DNA of 45,633 bases from Reyranellaceae bacterium (GCA_022844045.1 JALHMM010000048.1:1-45633), one strand, 5' to 3'. Positions 1 through 9,067 are shown, counted from the first letter of the stretch. The notes: a model not told the origin generated them from the letters alone. Numbers and translations are program-made.

Positions 1-170
1 GCCGCCGTCGCGGCCTCGGCGCCAGCGACGGGCAGGTCGACCGCGACACCCTCGGCCAGCCAGTCCGCCGACGCCGCTCGAACGCCCAACGCGCGCGCCA
101 CGTCCTCGACGCAAGCCCGATCGATCGCCGGCTTGGCCGGATCGGCGATCAGGGTCAGGACGTGCGTCAT
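1..170 (-). CDS. serB: Phosphoserine phosphatase SerB, N-terminal fragment
   Basis: The reverse strand from an ATG at 170 reads open to the window edge and gives about 56 residues beginning MTHVLTLIADPAKPAID. This resembles the N-terminal ACT-like regulatory domain of alphaproteobacterial SerB, which typically starts M-x-x-V-x-T-L-I-x-(N/D)-P-A-x-P-A-(L/I)-D. SerB hydrolyses phosphoserine in the last step of serine synthesis; its HAD phosphatase domain lies outside the window, so function is inferred from the N-terminus alone. The gene is divergent from miaA, with 88 bases between the two start codons, an arrangement common in alphaproteobacteria and supportive of the call. Confidence 0.8.
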   Translation of the reverse strand, partial: MTHVLTLIADPAKPAIDRACVEDVARALGVRAASADWLAEGVAVDLPVAGAEAATA

Positions 171-198
171 TGCGAGGGTTCTCCGCGAAAGGCGGCGC

Positions 199-227
199 AC
201 TATGGTCACGGTCCGCCGCCCCGTCCA
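199..227 (-). promoter_or_regulatory. Candidate serB promoter
   Basis: On the minus strand TGGACG (227-222) and CATAGT (204-199) are separated by 17 bases, each matching the sigma-70 consensus at four of six positions. Transcription would start near 192, about 22 bases before the serB start. This is a pattern match only. Confidence 0.35.
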
Positions 228-258
228 CCGCCGCGCCGACGCATGCTATGAGCCGCTA

Positions 259-1200
259 ATGAAGGCTGAGCGACACGCGCTGATCGTCTCCGGGCCGACG
301 GCGTCGGGGAAGTCGGCGTTGGGCCTGCGGATCGCCGCGCGCGTTGGTGGCGTGATCATCAACGCCGATGCGATGCAGACCTATGGCGCCTTTTCGATCC
401 TCACGGCGCAACCGACCGAGGCGGAGCGCGCCGCCGTGCCGCATGCGCTCTATGGCGTGCTGCCGCTGACCGAGACGCTGAGCGCCCAGCGCTGGCGCGA
501 GCTGGCCTTGATCGAGATGGAGCGGGCTGTCGACGCCGGCCGCGTGCCGCTCCTGCTCGGTGGTACCGGCCTGTATCTCAAGGCGCTGACGCAGGGGTTG
601 GCGCATGTGCCCGAGGTGCCGCCGGCGATCCGCGCGCGCGCGGATGCCGAATGGCAAGCGCTCGGCGCGGCCGCCTTCGCCGCGCGGCTGGCCGAGCATG
701 ACCCGCCGACGGCGGCGCGGCTGAAGCCCAATGATCGCCAACGCCACGTGCGGGCGTGGGAGGTCTGGCTGGCGACCGGTCGCCCGCTATCGGCGTGGCA
801 GCAAGCGCCGGGTGAGGGGGCGCCGCCCGGCTGGCGCTTTCGCACGCTGGTGCTGGCACCGCCGCGCGAGGTCCTGCGCGCGAAGATCGCCACCCGGTTC
901 GATGCGATGATCGCCGATGGCGTGGTCGAGGAGGTGCGGCCAGTCTGGAGTGTGGTTCGCGATGGAACTCTGTCGCCGGGCCTTCCCGGGCTGAAGGCTC
1001 ATGGGGCGCCGGAGCTGTTTCGGTACCTGGATGGCGAGATCGCCTTGGCCGAGGCGGTGCGGATCGCCGTCGACCACACCCGGCAATACGCAAAGCGTCA
1101 AATGACCTGGCTTCGGCATCAGATTATTGCCGATGCGGTCATAGATGAGACATCTTCTGACAAGATCGACGATATGTTGAAACTTTCGGACAATCTATAG
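259..1200 (+). CDS. miaA: tRNA dimethylallyltransferase MiaA
   Basis: MiaA transfers a dimethylallyl group to N6 of A37 in tRNAs that read codons beginning with U, in the cytoplasm. The 313-residue product has the P-loop GPTASGKS at residues 12-19, the substrate motif DAMQTY at 37-42 (DSMQ-Y in many homologues) and the family signature GGTGLYLKAL at 101-110. The reading frame is open upstream to 133, but the ATG at 259 gives the normal family length and puts the P-loop at its usual distance from the N-terminus; the upstream extension is Arg-rich and unlike MiaA. There is no strong ribosome-binding site before 259. A TATGAG at 247-252 would place a transcription start at or next to the ATG, so the message could be leaderless, which is speculative. 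Confidence 0.94.
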   Translation: MKAERHALIVSGPTASGKSALGLRIAARVGGVIINADAMQTYGAFSILTAQPTEAERAAVPHALYGVLPLTETLSAQRWRELALIEMERAVDAGRVPLLLGGTGLYLKALTQGLAHVPEVPPAIRARADAEWQALGAAAFAARLAEHDPPTAARLKPNDRQRHVRAWEVWLATGRPLSAWQQAPGEGAPPGWRFRTLVLAPPREVLRAKIATRFDAMIADGVVEEVRPVWSVVRDGTLSPGLPGLKAHGAPELFRYLDGEIALAEAVRIAVDHTRQYAKRQMTWLRHQIIADAVIDETSSDKIDDMLKLSDNL

Positions 1201-1233
1201 ACCTCAAACTTTGCGTTTGTTTGCGATTTCGGG

Positions 1234-1263
1234 TTGACCCCCGACTTCGGCGTCGTATATGGT
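1234..1263 (+). promoter_or_regulatory. Candidate ilvB promoter
   Basis: TTGACC (1234-1239) is followed after 18 bases by TATGGT (1258-1263), or after 16 by TATATG (1256-1261). The -35 box matches consensus at five of six positions. A start about seven bases downstream, near 1270, would put the 10-bp hairpin at 1271-1295 at the very 5' end of the ilvB message. Confidence 0.5.
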
Positions 1264-1270
1264 CCGGCCC

Positions 1271-1295
1271 GCCGCGAAGCCCTCCGCTTCGCGGC
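1271..1295 (+). promoter_or_regulatory. 5'-UTR hairpin upstream of ilvB
   Basis: GCCGCGAAGC (1271-1280) and GCTTCGCGGC (1286-1295) form a perfect 10-bp stem with a five-base loop. No T-run follows, so it is unlikely to be a simple terminator. It sits 23 bases before the ilvB ATG and directly after the predicted transcription start. It could stabilise the message or take part in leader control of branched-chain amino-acid synthesis. No leader peptide rich in Leu, Ile or Val codons is evident. Confidence 0.5.
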
Positions 1296-1318
1296 TCGTG
1301 TTTCCAGTGGAGAGGGCC

Positions 1319-3085
1319 ATGACTGCCGAGAGCAAGACGACCGGTGCCGACCTGGTGATCAAGACGCTGATCGACCAGGACGTCGAGGTCGTTTTCGGCT
1401 ATCCCGGCGGCGCCGTCCTGCCGATCTACGACTCGCTCTTCAAGCAGAACCGGCTGCGCCACATCCTGGTGCGCCATGAGCAGGCCGCCGTGCACGCCGC
1501 CGAGGGCTATGCGCGCTCGACCGGCAAGGTCGGCGTGGTGCTGGTGACCTCTGGCCCCGGTGCCACCAATGCCGTGACCGGGCTGACCGACGCGCTGATG
1601 GACTCGATCCCGATCGTTTGCATGACCGGGCAGGTGCCGACGCATCTGATCGGCAACGACGCCTTCCAGGAGGCGGACACCACGGGCATCACGCGGCCCT
1701 GCACCAAGCACAACTACCTGATCAAGAACGTCGCCGACGTGCAGCGCGTCGTGGGCGAGGCGTTCTACGTCGCCAAGTCCGGCCGTCCCGGCCCGGTCGT
1801 GATCGACCTGCCCAAGGACATCCTGATGGCGCAGCACGACTACGAGCCGCTCAAGAAGACCACGCAGCACAAGAGCTACCGCCCGCAGGTCAAGGGCGAC
1901 ATCAAGCAGATCGAGGCCGCCATCGAGCTGATCGCCAAGGCCAAGCGGCCGGTGTTCTACACCGGTGGCGGCGTGATCAATTCCGGCCCCAACGCCTCGA
2001 AGCTGCTGCAGCAGTTCGTGCGCCTGACCGGCTATCCGATCACCAACACGCTGATGGGACTGGGCGCCTATCCGGCGTCGGATCCGCTGTTCCTCGGCAT
2101 GCTGGGCATGCACGGCACCTACGAGGCCAACCTCGCGATGCACGGCTGCGACGTGATGATCAACATCGGCGCGCGCTTCGACGATCGCATCACCGGCCGC
2201 CTCAACGCCTTCTCGCCCAACTCGAAGAAGATCCACGTCGACATCGATCCGTCGTCGATCAACAAGAACGTGCGCGTCGACGTGCCGATCGTCGGCGACG
2301 TGGCGCATGTGCTCGAGGACATGATCAAGGTCTGGAAGGCCAGGCAGCCCAAGATCGACCAGAAGGCGCTGAAGGCGTGGTGGGCGCAGATCAACGAGTG
2401 GCGCGGCAAGGACTGCCTGCGCTATCGCCCCTCGACCGAGATCATCAAGCCACAATATGCGCTCCAGCGCCTCTACGAGCTGACCAAAGACCGCTCGCCG
2501 ATCATCACGACGGAGGTCGGCCAGCACCAGATGTGGGCGGCGCAGTTCCTGAAGTTCGAGAAGCCCAACCAGTGGCTGACCTCGGGCGGGCTGGGCACCA
2601 TGGGCTATGGCCTGCCGGCCGCCATCGGCGCGCAGATCGCCCACCCCGACAAGCTGGTGATCGACGTCGCCGGCGAAGCCTCGATCCTGATGAACATCCA
2701 GGAGATGTCGACGGCGGTGCAGTACCGCACGCCGGTCAAGGTGTTCATCCTCAACAACGAGTACATGGGCATGGTGCGGCAGTGGCAGGAACTGCTGCAT
2801 GGCGGGCGCTACTCCGAGAGCTACACCGCGGCGCTGCCCGACTTCGTCAAGCTGGCCGATGCCTTCGGCGGCGTCGGCATGCGCTGCAGCAAGCCCGACG
2901 ACGTCGATCGCGTGATCAAGGAGATGATCGCGGTCGACCGTCCGGTGATCGTCGACGTCTGCGTCGACAAGGCCGAGAACTGCTTCCCGATGATTCCGTC
3001 AGGCGCGGCGCACAACGAGATGCTGCTGTCGGCCGAGGACAAGGCGGCGAAGCCGATCTCGGAAGAGGGCATGGTCCTGGTCTGA
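1319..3085 (+). CDS. ilvB: Acetolactate synthase large (catalytic) subunit
   Basis: This ThDP/FAD enzyme condenses two pyruvates to acetolactate, or pyruvate with 2-oxobutyrate, as the first common step of Val, Leu and Ile synthesis. The 588-residue product has the N-terminal ThDP motif FGYPGGA near residue 26, the catalytic Glu54 in RHEQAAVH, the SGPGATN segment, a central FAD-binding domain and the C-terminal ThDP/Mg motif, here [11 protein letters not shown] followed by LNNEYMGM. The motif reads GEAS where many enzymes have GDGS. The ATG at 1319 was chosen over the in-frame one at 1259 because it lies after GGAGAGG and gives the normal length; the predicted promoter overlaps the earlier ATG. 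ilvN follows 76 bases downstream and encodes the regulatory partner. Confidence 0.96.
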   Translation: MTAESKTTGADLVIKTLIDQDVEVVFGYPGGAVLPIYDSLFKQNRLRHILVRHEQAAVHAAEGYARSTGKVGVVLVTSGPGATNAVTGLTDALMDSIPIVCMTGQVPTHLIGNDAFQEADTTGITRPCTKHNYLIKNVADVQRVVGEAFYVAKSGRPGPVVIDLPKDILMAQHDYEPLKKTTQHKSYRPQVKGDIKQIEAAIELIAKAKRPVFYTGGGVINSGPNASKLLQQFVRLTGYPITNTLMGLGAYPASDPLFLGMLGMHGTYEANLAMHGCDVMINIGARFDDRITGRLNAFSPNSKKIHVDIDPSSINKNVRVDVPIVGDVAHVLEDMIKVWKARQPKIDQKALKAWWAQINEWRGKDCLRYRPSTEIIKPQYALQRLYELTKDRSPIITTEVGQHQMWAAQFLKFEKPNQWLTSGGLGTMGYGLPAAIGAQIAHPDKLVIDVAGEASILMNIQEMSTAVQYRTPVKVFILNNEYMGMVRQWQELLHGGRYSESYTAALPDFVKLADAFGGVGMRCSKPDDVDRVIKEMIAVDRPVIVDVCVDKAENCFPMIPSGAAHNEMLLSAEDKAAKPISEEGMVLV

Positions 3086-3161
3086 CGACCGTCCCAGCCT
3101 TCGCGGGGCGCCGCGCCGTCGCGGCCGCCCTTCCTTCGACGCGCCTCCAGGATATTCGATC

Positions 3162-3674
3162 ATGACGTCCGCACCGACCAACGAACGCCACACCATCTCG
3201 GTGCTGGTGGACAACGAGCCGGGCATCCTCGCCCGCGTCGTCGGCCTGTTCTCCGGCCGCGGCTACAACATCGAGAGCCTCACCGTCGCCGAGACCGACC
3301 GCAAGCGGAACCTCTCGCGCATCACCATCGTCACCACGGGCACGCCGATGGTGATCGAGCAGATCAAGGCGCAGCTCGATCGCCTGGTGCCGGTGCACAA
3401 GGTGCACGACCTCACCGTCGAGGGCCCGCATGTCGAACGCGAGCTGGCGCTGATCAAGACCAAGGGCGGTGGCGACAAACGCGTCGAATCGCTGCGCATC
3501 GCCGATATCTTCCGCGCCAAGGTCGTCGACAGCACCAACGAGTCGTTCGTCTTCGAGGTCACCGGCTCGAGCGAAAAGGTCGACGCGTTCATCAAGCTGA
3601 TGGAGCCGCTGGGCCTGATCGACGTCTGCCGCACCGGCATCGTCGCCATCTCGCGCGGCCCCAACGGCGTGTGA
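3162..3674 (+). CDS. ilvN: Acetolactate synthase small (regulatory) subunit
   Basis: The 170-residue protein is the regulatory subunit of acetolactate synthase; in the family it binds valine through its N-terminal ACT domain and activates the large subunit. The ACT domain spans about residues 10-85, with the characteristic VLVDNEPGILARVVGLFSGR and GYNIESLTV segments, followed by the C-terminal ALS_ss_C region. Length is typical (about 160-180). It is in the same orientation as ilvB and probably cotranscribed. The gene is followed at once by a block of palindromic repeats rather than by ilvC. Confidence 0.95.
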   Translation: MTSAPTNERHTISVLVDNEPGILARVVGLFSGRGYNIESLTVAETDRKRNLSRITIVTTGTPMVIEQIKAQLDRLVPVHKVHDLTVEGPHVERELALIKTKGGGDKRVESLRIADIFRAKVVDSTNESFVFEVTGSSEKVDAFIKLMEPLGLIDVCRTGIVAISRGPNGV

Positions 3675-3689
3675 TGGGCCGCGCCTCGC

Positions 3690-4018
3690 CTTACCTGCCC
3701 CCGGAGGGGGAAGGTGCCCGAAGGGCGGATGGGGGATGCCGATCACGGACTCCTGCGTCCGTCTTCGACATCCCCCATCCGTCGCTGCGCGCCACTTTCC
3801 CCCTCCGGGCAGGGCTATCGCATATGGATTCCGGACTTACCTTCCCCTGGAGGGGGAAGGTGGCGCGCGAAGCGCGACGGATGGGGGATGTTTCAACGAG
3901 TTCGGTGTTCGTCTTCGACATCCCCCATCCGCCCTTCGGGCACCTTCCCCCTCCGGGGGAAGGTAAGACCAAGTCGAATGGGCCGGATGCGATAGCCCTG
4001 CCCCTCCGGGGGAAGGAA
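3690..4018. repeat. Nested palindromic repeat block between ilvN and lysE
   Basis: The interval between ilvN and the LysE gene is almost wholly made of imperfect palindromes. Two units, about 3697-3808 and 3840-3964, each have arms of the type CCGGAGGGGGAAGGTG...GGATGGGGGATG and the complementary CATCCCCCATCC...CTTTCCCCCTCCGG around an unrelated centre. A third half-unit lies at 4001-4016. Outside these, GGGCAGGGCTATCGCAT at 3807-3823 is exactly inverted at 3987-4003, so the second unit is enclosed in a larger inverted repeat. A related but diverged copy lies at 9029-9130. Such elements are dispersed between genes in many alphaproteobacteria. Short reading frames on both strands are by-products of the repeats, not genes. 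Confidence 0.85.
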
Positions 4019-4038
4019 GGAGCTGCCGGAGGGCGCCC

Positions 4039-4665
4039 ATGGACCTGACCTACGGCCTGATCGGCTTCGCCATCGCCCATATGCTGGCGGTGGCCAGCCC
4101 CGGCCCCAGCTTCGTGCTGGTGGCGCAGGTCGCCGCATCGCGTTCGCGCGCCGCCGCGCTGGTGGCGACGGCGGCGCTGACCCTGGGCGCGGCGCTGTGG
4201 GCGGCGGCCGCGTTGTTCGGCCTGCAATCGCTGTTCAAGCACGCCGACTGGCTCTATCTGGCGTTGCGCATCGGCGGTGGTTTGTACCTGCTCTGGCTGG
4301 GCTATCAGCTGATCCGCTATGCCGGCAAAGGTGATCTCGCGACGCCTGCCGGCAGCGGGGAGGCGGCCACCGACATGCGCGGCATCTTCTGGAAGGCGCT
4401 GCTGGTGCAGCTGTCCAACCCGAAGGTGATCGTCTTCTTCAGCGGCATCATGGCCGCCCTGCTGCCGCGCGATCTGTCGCCGCAGGCCGCCGTGATCGTC
4501 GTGATGATCGTCGCCTTCAACGAGTTCGTCTGGTACGCGCTCGTCTCGCTGCTGTTCTCCGGCGGCCGCGCGCGTCAGTTCTACCGCGGCGCGCGGGTCT
4601 GGATCGAACGGGTCACCGGCGGCGTGCTCGCCGTCCTCGGACTTCGGCTGGCGCTCGACCGGTAG
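4039..4665 (+). CDS. LysE/RhtB-family amino-acid exporter
   Basis: The 208-residue product is a hydrophobic inner-membrane protein with about six predicted membrane segments and the family signature SPGPSFV near residue 20; NPKVIVFF near the middle is also typical of LysE/RhtB proteins. These carriers export amino acids such as lysine, threonine, homoserine or branched-chain amino acids. The substrate cannot be read from sequence, but its position between ilvN and ilvC makes relief from excess branched-chain amino acids or their intermediates a reasonable guess. Its ATG is preceded by GGAAGGAGCTGCCGGAGG, which is partly contributed by the end of the palindromic repeat block, so the repeat may supply the ribosome-binding site. 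ilvC begins 42 bases downstream. Confidence 0.88.
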   Translation: MDLTYGLIGFAIAHMLAVASPGPSFVLVAQVAASRSRAAALVATAALTLGAALWAAAALFGLQSLFKHADWLYLALRIGGGLYLLWLGYQLIRYAGKGDLATPAGSGEAATDMRGIFWKALLVQLSNPKVIVFFSGIMAALLPRDLSPQAAVIVVMIVAFNEFVWYALVSLLFSGGRARQFYRGARVWIERVTGGVLAVLGLRLALDR

Positions 4666-5727
<1,062 letters not shown>

Positions 5728-5738
5728 CCGCGCGCCAA

Positions 5739-5771
5739 CGTCCCGCCGCGCGAAGATCGCGCGGCGGGACG
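5739..5771. terminator. Bidirectional hairpin terminator between ilvC and the DUF1269 gene
   Basis: A perfect 14-bp stem, 5739-5752 paired with 5758-5771, encloses the loop AAGAT. It begins 12 bases after the ilvC stop and touches the stop codon of the convergent DUF1269 gene (5773-5775), so it can serve both. The stem is nearly all G-C and lacks a T-tract on either side, so termination may depend on the hairpin alone or on other factors. Confidence 0.7.
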
Positions 5772-5772
5772 A

Positions 5773-6330
5773 TCAGGCGGCCGCATCCGCCGGCGGCGCG
5801 GCGCTTCCTGGCAACGACGCGCCGGAACGCGACAACGCTTCCTGCAGGCGACGCTCCTGGTCGGGCGACAGGGACGAGCGGATGACGCGTCCCGTGAAGC
5901 TGCTCAGCTCAGCCAGAACCTTCTCCGGCTGCACCTTGCGCACCAGGACGAACAGCGCCGAGGTATTGGGCTGCAGCGTCTCGCCGACCGAGCGAATGAA
6001 GTCGTCATTGATGCCGTAGTCGGCCAGCTTACCCGAGAGCGCGCCGGAGCCGGCGCCCAGCGCCGCGCCGGACACCAGCCCAAGCAGCGGGTTGAGGAAC
6101 ACCAGGCCGACCAAGGTGCCGAACATGCCGCCCCACAGAGCGCCGCTGGCAGCGCCCATTGTCGTCAGGTTCAAGCTCTGCTTCAGCTTCAACTTGCCGT
6201 CGGGGTCCCGTATCGCGACGACGGAGTCCGCCAGATCAATGAGATGCTCGCGCTGTAGACGCCCGAGCTCCGTCAGCGCCCGGTCGGCATCGTGCGGATT
6301 GTCGAAGCTGACAACAACGAGTTCGGACAT
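5773..6330 (-). CDS. DUF1269-family membrane-associated protein
   Basis: The 185-residue product begins MSELVVVSFDNPHDADRAL and belongs by appearance to the DUF1269 family, small proteins often linked to stress responses. It has an alpha/beta N-terminal part (residues 1-50), a glycine-rich hydrophobic hairpin at about 57-105 with GAASGALWGG and SGAALGAGSGALSG, and a C-terminal segment with SALFVLVRKV near 130 that ends in a low-complexity Ala/Pro tail. The glycine-zipper region suggests membrane insertion or self-association. The start at 6330 was chosen because AGAGGAGATC precedes it; the frame is open further upstream but that extension is Arg-rich. Biochemical function is unknown. It is convergent with ilvC and monocistronic. 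Confidence 0.85.
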   Translation of the reverse strand: MSELVVVSFDNPHDADRALTELGRLQREHLIDLADSVVAIRDPDGKLKLKQSLNLTTMGAASGALWGGMFGTLVGLVFLNPLLGLVSGAALGAGSGALSGKLADYGINDDFIRSVGETLQPNTSALFVLVRKVQPEKVLAELSSFTGRVIRSSLSPDQERRLQEALSRSGASLPGSAAPPADAAA

Positions 6331-6374
6331 GATCTCCTCTCTGGTGGCGGTGATTTCTATCGTTCGACGCGTAT

Positions 6375-6402
6375 CAGATAGAGTGCTGCTATCACGATTC
6401 AA
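6375..6402 (-). promoter_or_regulatory. Candidate promoter of the DUF1269 gene
   Basis: On the minus strand TTGAAT (6402-6397) and TATCTG (6380-6375) are 16 bases apart, about 45 bases before the start codon. No clear EcfG-type general-stress promoter was seen. Pattern match only. Confidence 0.35.
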
Positions 6403-6586
6403 GCGCCGTCGCCGGGTTTGACGTTTCTCGCCGAGGCGAAGAGCCATGACGTGAAATGAGGTGGCGCTCCGCGAGTCCTGTCATATTTCCCTGTGGACGA
6501 GCGTTCATTCTCGCGGCAGGGTGATGTAAGATTTTCAGTAGATTCACGCGGTCGCTAAGAAACAGAATACGGGAGGCTTCCGCGTC

Positions 6587-6616
6587 GAACGCCCGGGTCG
6601 AAAGACCCGGGCGTTC
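6587..6616 (+). terminator. 13-bp GAAA-loop hairpin in the 6331-6682 intergenic region; possible end of a small RNA
   Basis: Bases 6587-6599 (GAACGCCCGGGTC) pair perfectly with 6604-6616 around the stable tetraloop GAAA; TTCTGCGTTC covers the 3' edge and what follows. This is the strongest structure in the 352-base gap between the divergent DUF1269 and amidohydrolase genes, which otherwise holds no convincing reading frame. A weak promoter-like pair, TTCATT (6504-6509) and TAAGAT (6527-6532) with a 17-base spacer, would start an RNA of roughly 80 bases ending at this hairpin. It could equally be a 5'-leader structure of the downstream gene. Confidence 0.45.
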
Positions 6617-6650
6617 TGCGTTCGAGGGTTGCCCGCCGTCGCATCCCATG

Positions 6651-6660
6651 CGAACGTTCG
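6651..6660. promoter_or_regulatory. Candidate operator: perfect 10-bp palindrome
   Basis: CGAACGTTCG is a perfect palindrome 22 bases before the amidohydrolase start, followed by TTAAGTTCG, which repeats the half-site. AACGTTCG-type palindromes resemble operators of some TetR repressors, and a TetR gene is the last member of this two-gene unit. Assignment of that regulator to this site is inference. The ribosome-binding site AGGGAGGA follows at 6671-6678. Confidence 0.4.
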
Positions 6661-6682
6661 TTAAGTTCGTAGGGAGGACATC

Positions 6683-8413
6683 ATGGCCCGCTTCGACCGC
6701 TTGATCCGCAACGGCATGATCGTCGACGGCAGCCGCGCGCCGCGCTATCGCGCGGACATCGGCATCAGGGACGGCGTGATCGCCGAGATCGGCCGCATCG
6801 ATCCGTCCGACGCACGTGAGGTGATCGACGCGCAGGGCCTGATCGTGGCGCCGGGCTTCATCGACCTGCACACCCACTATGACGCGCAGCTCTTCTGGGA
6901 TCCCTACTGTACCTTGTCGGGCTGGCACGGGATCACTTCGGTCGTCATCGGCAATTGTGGCTTCGGCTTCGCGCCGGTGCGGCCGGAGATGCGCGAACGC
7001 TCGATGATGACTATGACGCGCGTCGAGGCAATTCCCATGGCCTCGATGCAACAGGGCATGCCGTGGGACTGGGTGACGTTCCCGGAGTTCCTCGACAGCG
7101 TCGAGCGCACGCCCAAGGCGATCAACATCCTGCCCTACGTGCCGATCAGCCCGCTGCTGATCTGGGTGATGGGCTTCGAGGCGGCCAAAGCCGGCAAGCG
7201 CCCGACCGACGCCGAGCATCGCGAGCTTTGCCGGCTGCTGGAGGAGGCGATGGACGCCGGCGGTTGCGGCTGGTCGGCGCAGCGCATGCTGCCCAGTGGG
7301 CCGGCTTGCGTGCAGCGCGATTTCGACGGCTCGCCGATGCCGACCGACGTGATGCACGACGACACCTGCCGCGAGCTCGCCAAGGTGCTGCGCCGGCGCA
7401 ACGACGGCTTCATGCAGATGCTGCTGGTCTCCGGCGACAACGCCAAGGACCAAGCCTTCTACGAGGAGATGGCGGAACTCAGCGGTCGGCCGATGATCAT
7501 GAACGTCGTGCAGGCCTTCGATCATCGCCCCGAGATCCACCGCCGCGTGCTGGCCTGGCTCAAGAGCTGCCGTGAGCGCGGGATCCGCGTCGTCGGCCAG
7601 GGGCTGACGACTGACGCAGGTTTCACCTTCACCTTCGAGAACTGGAACCTGTTCGATGACTCCCAGGCGTGGTGCGATGCCACCACGGGTACGCTCGAAG
7701 AGCGCAAGGCCAAGCTCGCCGATCCGGCGCGGCGCGCGGCGCTGAAGGACAAGATGCCGCGCACCGCGACCGGTCCGCTGCCCGACATCGTGATCGTCGG
7801 CCCGCAATCCGAGAAGAACAAGGCGTGGCTCGACCACACGCTGGCCTATGCGGGCCAGAAGATGGGCAAGCATCCGGTCGACGTCATGCTCGACATGGCG
7901 GTCCAGGAGGATCTCAAGACCGAGTTCTTCGCCGCACCACCGAACGGCAATATCGAGCATCTACGCGAGATCATGGCCGATCCTTACGTGCTGTTCGGCG
8001 TCTCCGACGGCGGTGCGCACACCAAGTTCCTCACCGCAGGGCGCTATCCCACCGAGGCGATCTGCAAGGTCGTGCGCGAGCACGGCATGCTCTCGCTCGA
8101 GGAGGCGCACTGGCGGCTCTCGGCGCTGCCGGCGGAGGTCGCGGGCTTCACCGGCCGCGGCGTGCTGCGCAAGGGCGCGCCGGCCGACATCGTGGTCTAC
8201 GACTACGAGAACCTCGCGGTGCTGCCGGACGAGATCGTGCACGACCTGCCGGGCGGCGAGTGGCGGCGTATCCAGCGCGCACGCGGCTATCGCTACGTGC
8301 TGGTCAATGGCGCGGTGACGATCCGCGACGATCAGCAGACCGGCACGCATTCCGGCATGCTGCTGCGCAACGGCACCGGCCGGCGCGCGCCGCAGGCGAT
8401 GGCGGCGGAGTAG
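6683..8413 (+). CDS. Amidohydrolase family 3 protein (N-acyl-D-amino-acid deacylase-like)
   Basis: The 576-residue product belongs to the D-aminoacylase/dihydroorotase-like metal-dependent amidohydrolases, cytoplasmic TIM-barrel enzymes that hydrolyse amide bonds. Visible features are the small N-terminal beta-domain (LIRNGMIVDGS), the metal ligands His63 and His65 in FIDLHTHYD, IGNCGFG near residue 91, SDGGAH at 441-446 carrying the catalytic Asp442, and the C-terminal beta-domain with GAPADIVVYD and the closing YRYVLVNG. Family members act on N-acyl-D-amino acids, but many relatives have unknown substrates, so specificity is open. It has a good ribosome-binding site (GGGAGGACATC before the ATG) and is followed after 3 bases by a TetR gene, suggesting an autoregulated catabolic unit. 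Confidence 0.85.
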   Translation: MARFDRLIRNGMIVDGSRAPRYRADIGIRDGVIAEIGRIDPSDAREVIDAQGLIVAPGFIDLHTHYDAQLFWDPYCTLSGWHGITSVVIGNCGFGFAPVRPEMRERSMMTMTRVEAIPMASMQQGMPWDWVTFPEFLDSVERTPKAINILPYVPISPLLIWVMGFEAAKAGKRPTDAEHRELCRLLEEAMDAGGCGWSAQRMLPSGPACVQRDFDGSPMPTDVMHDDTCRELAKVLRRRNDGFMQMLLVSGDNAKDQAFYEEMAELSGRPMIMNVVQAFDHRPEIHRRVLAWLKSCRERGIRVVGQGLTTDAGFTFTFENWNLFDDSQAWCDATTGTLEERKAKLADPARRAALKDKMPRTATGPLPDIVIVGPQSEKNKAWLDHTLAYAGQKMGKHPVDVMLDMAVQEDLKTEFFAAPPNGNIEHLREIMADPYVLFGVSDGGAHTKFLTAGRYPTEAICKVVREHGMLSLEEAHWRLSALPAEVAGFTGRGVLRKGAPADIVVYDYENLAVLPDEIVHDLPGGEWRRIQRARGYRYVLVNGAVTIRDDQQTGTHSGMLLRNGTGRRAPQAMAAE

Positions 8414-8416
8414 GGC

Positions 8417-9067
8417 GTGGGCGCCTCGGCCGGGCTGAAGACGCGGCCGACGGCCGAGCCCGATGGCGCGGAGGCGATGCTGCGCGTCGCGCTCTCGCTG
8501 TTCGTCGAGCAGGGCTATCACGGCGCCTCGATGCGCGATATCGCCGCGCGTGCCGACGTCAGCGTCTCGGCGGCCTATCACTACTTCCCGTCCAAAGCCG
8601 ACATGCTGCGCACGATCATGATCCGCGTGACCGAGGATCTGATCGCCGACCTCGAGGCGGCCCGCGACGGCGCCGGTCCCGATCCGGCTGCCCAACTGGC
8701 GGCTGTCGCGCGCGCTCACGTCCTGCTGCACACGAAGCGGCAGGACGAGTCCTTCATCGGCAACAGCGAGCTGCGCAGCCTGGCGCCCGTCGACCGCCGC
8801 AAGGTCGTGGCCCTGCGCGATCGGGTCGGTCAGGTGTTCAAGGATATCGTCGTCGACGGCAGTCGGCGCGGCGCCTTCCAGCAGCCCTATGCGGCGGAGA
8901 CGGTGCGGGCGATCCTGACCATGTGCACGGCGGTCGCGGGCTGGTACCGCGCCACCGGCCCGGACCGGCCTGAGATCATCGCCGAGCGCTACGCCGCCCT
9001 GGCCCTGCGGCTGGTGGGTGCAGACCCTACCTTCCGCCGGAAGGGGAAGGTGGCACGCGCAGCGTGA
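8417..9067 (+). CDS. TetR-family transcriptional regulator with repeat-derived C-terminus
   Basis: The 216-residue product starts at a GTG three bases after the amidohydrolase stop, so the genes are probably cotranscribed. The N-terminal helix-turn-helix lies at about residues 38-62 (MRDIAARADVSVSAAYHYFPSK) and is typical of TetR repressors; the rest is an all-helical ligand domain without a recognised effector. It may control its own operon through the palindrome at 6651. The last about 13 residues, ending FRRKGKVARAA, are encoded inside the palindromic repeat that starts near 9029, so the repeat has supplied the stop codon and a basic tail. Confidence 0.85.
   Translation: MGASAGLKTRPTAEPDGAEAMLRVALSLFVEQGYHGASMRDIAARADVSVSAAYHYFPSKADMLRTIMIRVTEDLIADLEAARDGAGPDPAAQLAAVARAHVLLHTKRQDESFIGNSELRSLAPVDRRKVVALRDRVGQVFKDIVVDGSRRGAFQQPYAAETVRAILTMCTAVAGWYRATGPDRPEIIAERYAALALRLVGADPTFRRKGKVARAA

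Noticed and set aside
3671..4138. Several short frames on both strands between ilvN and lysE
   Set aside because: They are translations of the palindromic repeats and give near-identical peptides (PSPGGGRW and relatives) from both strands.
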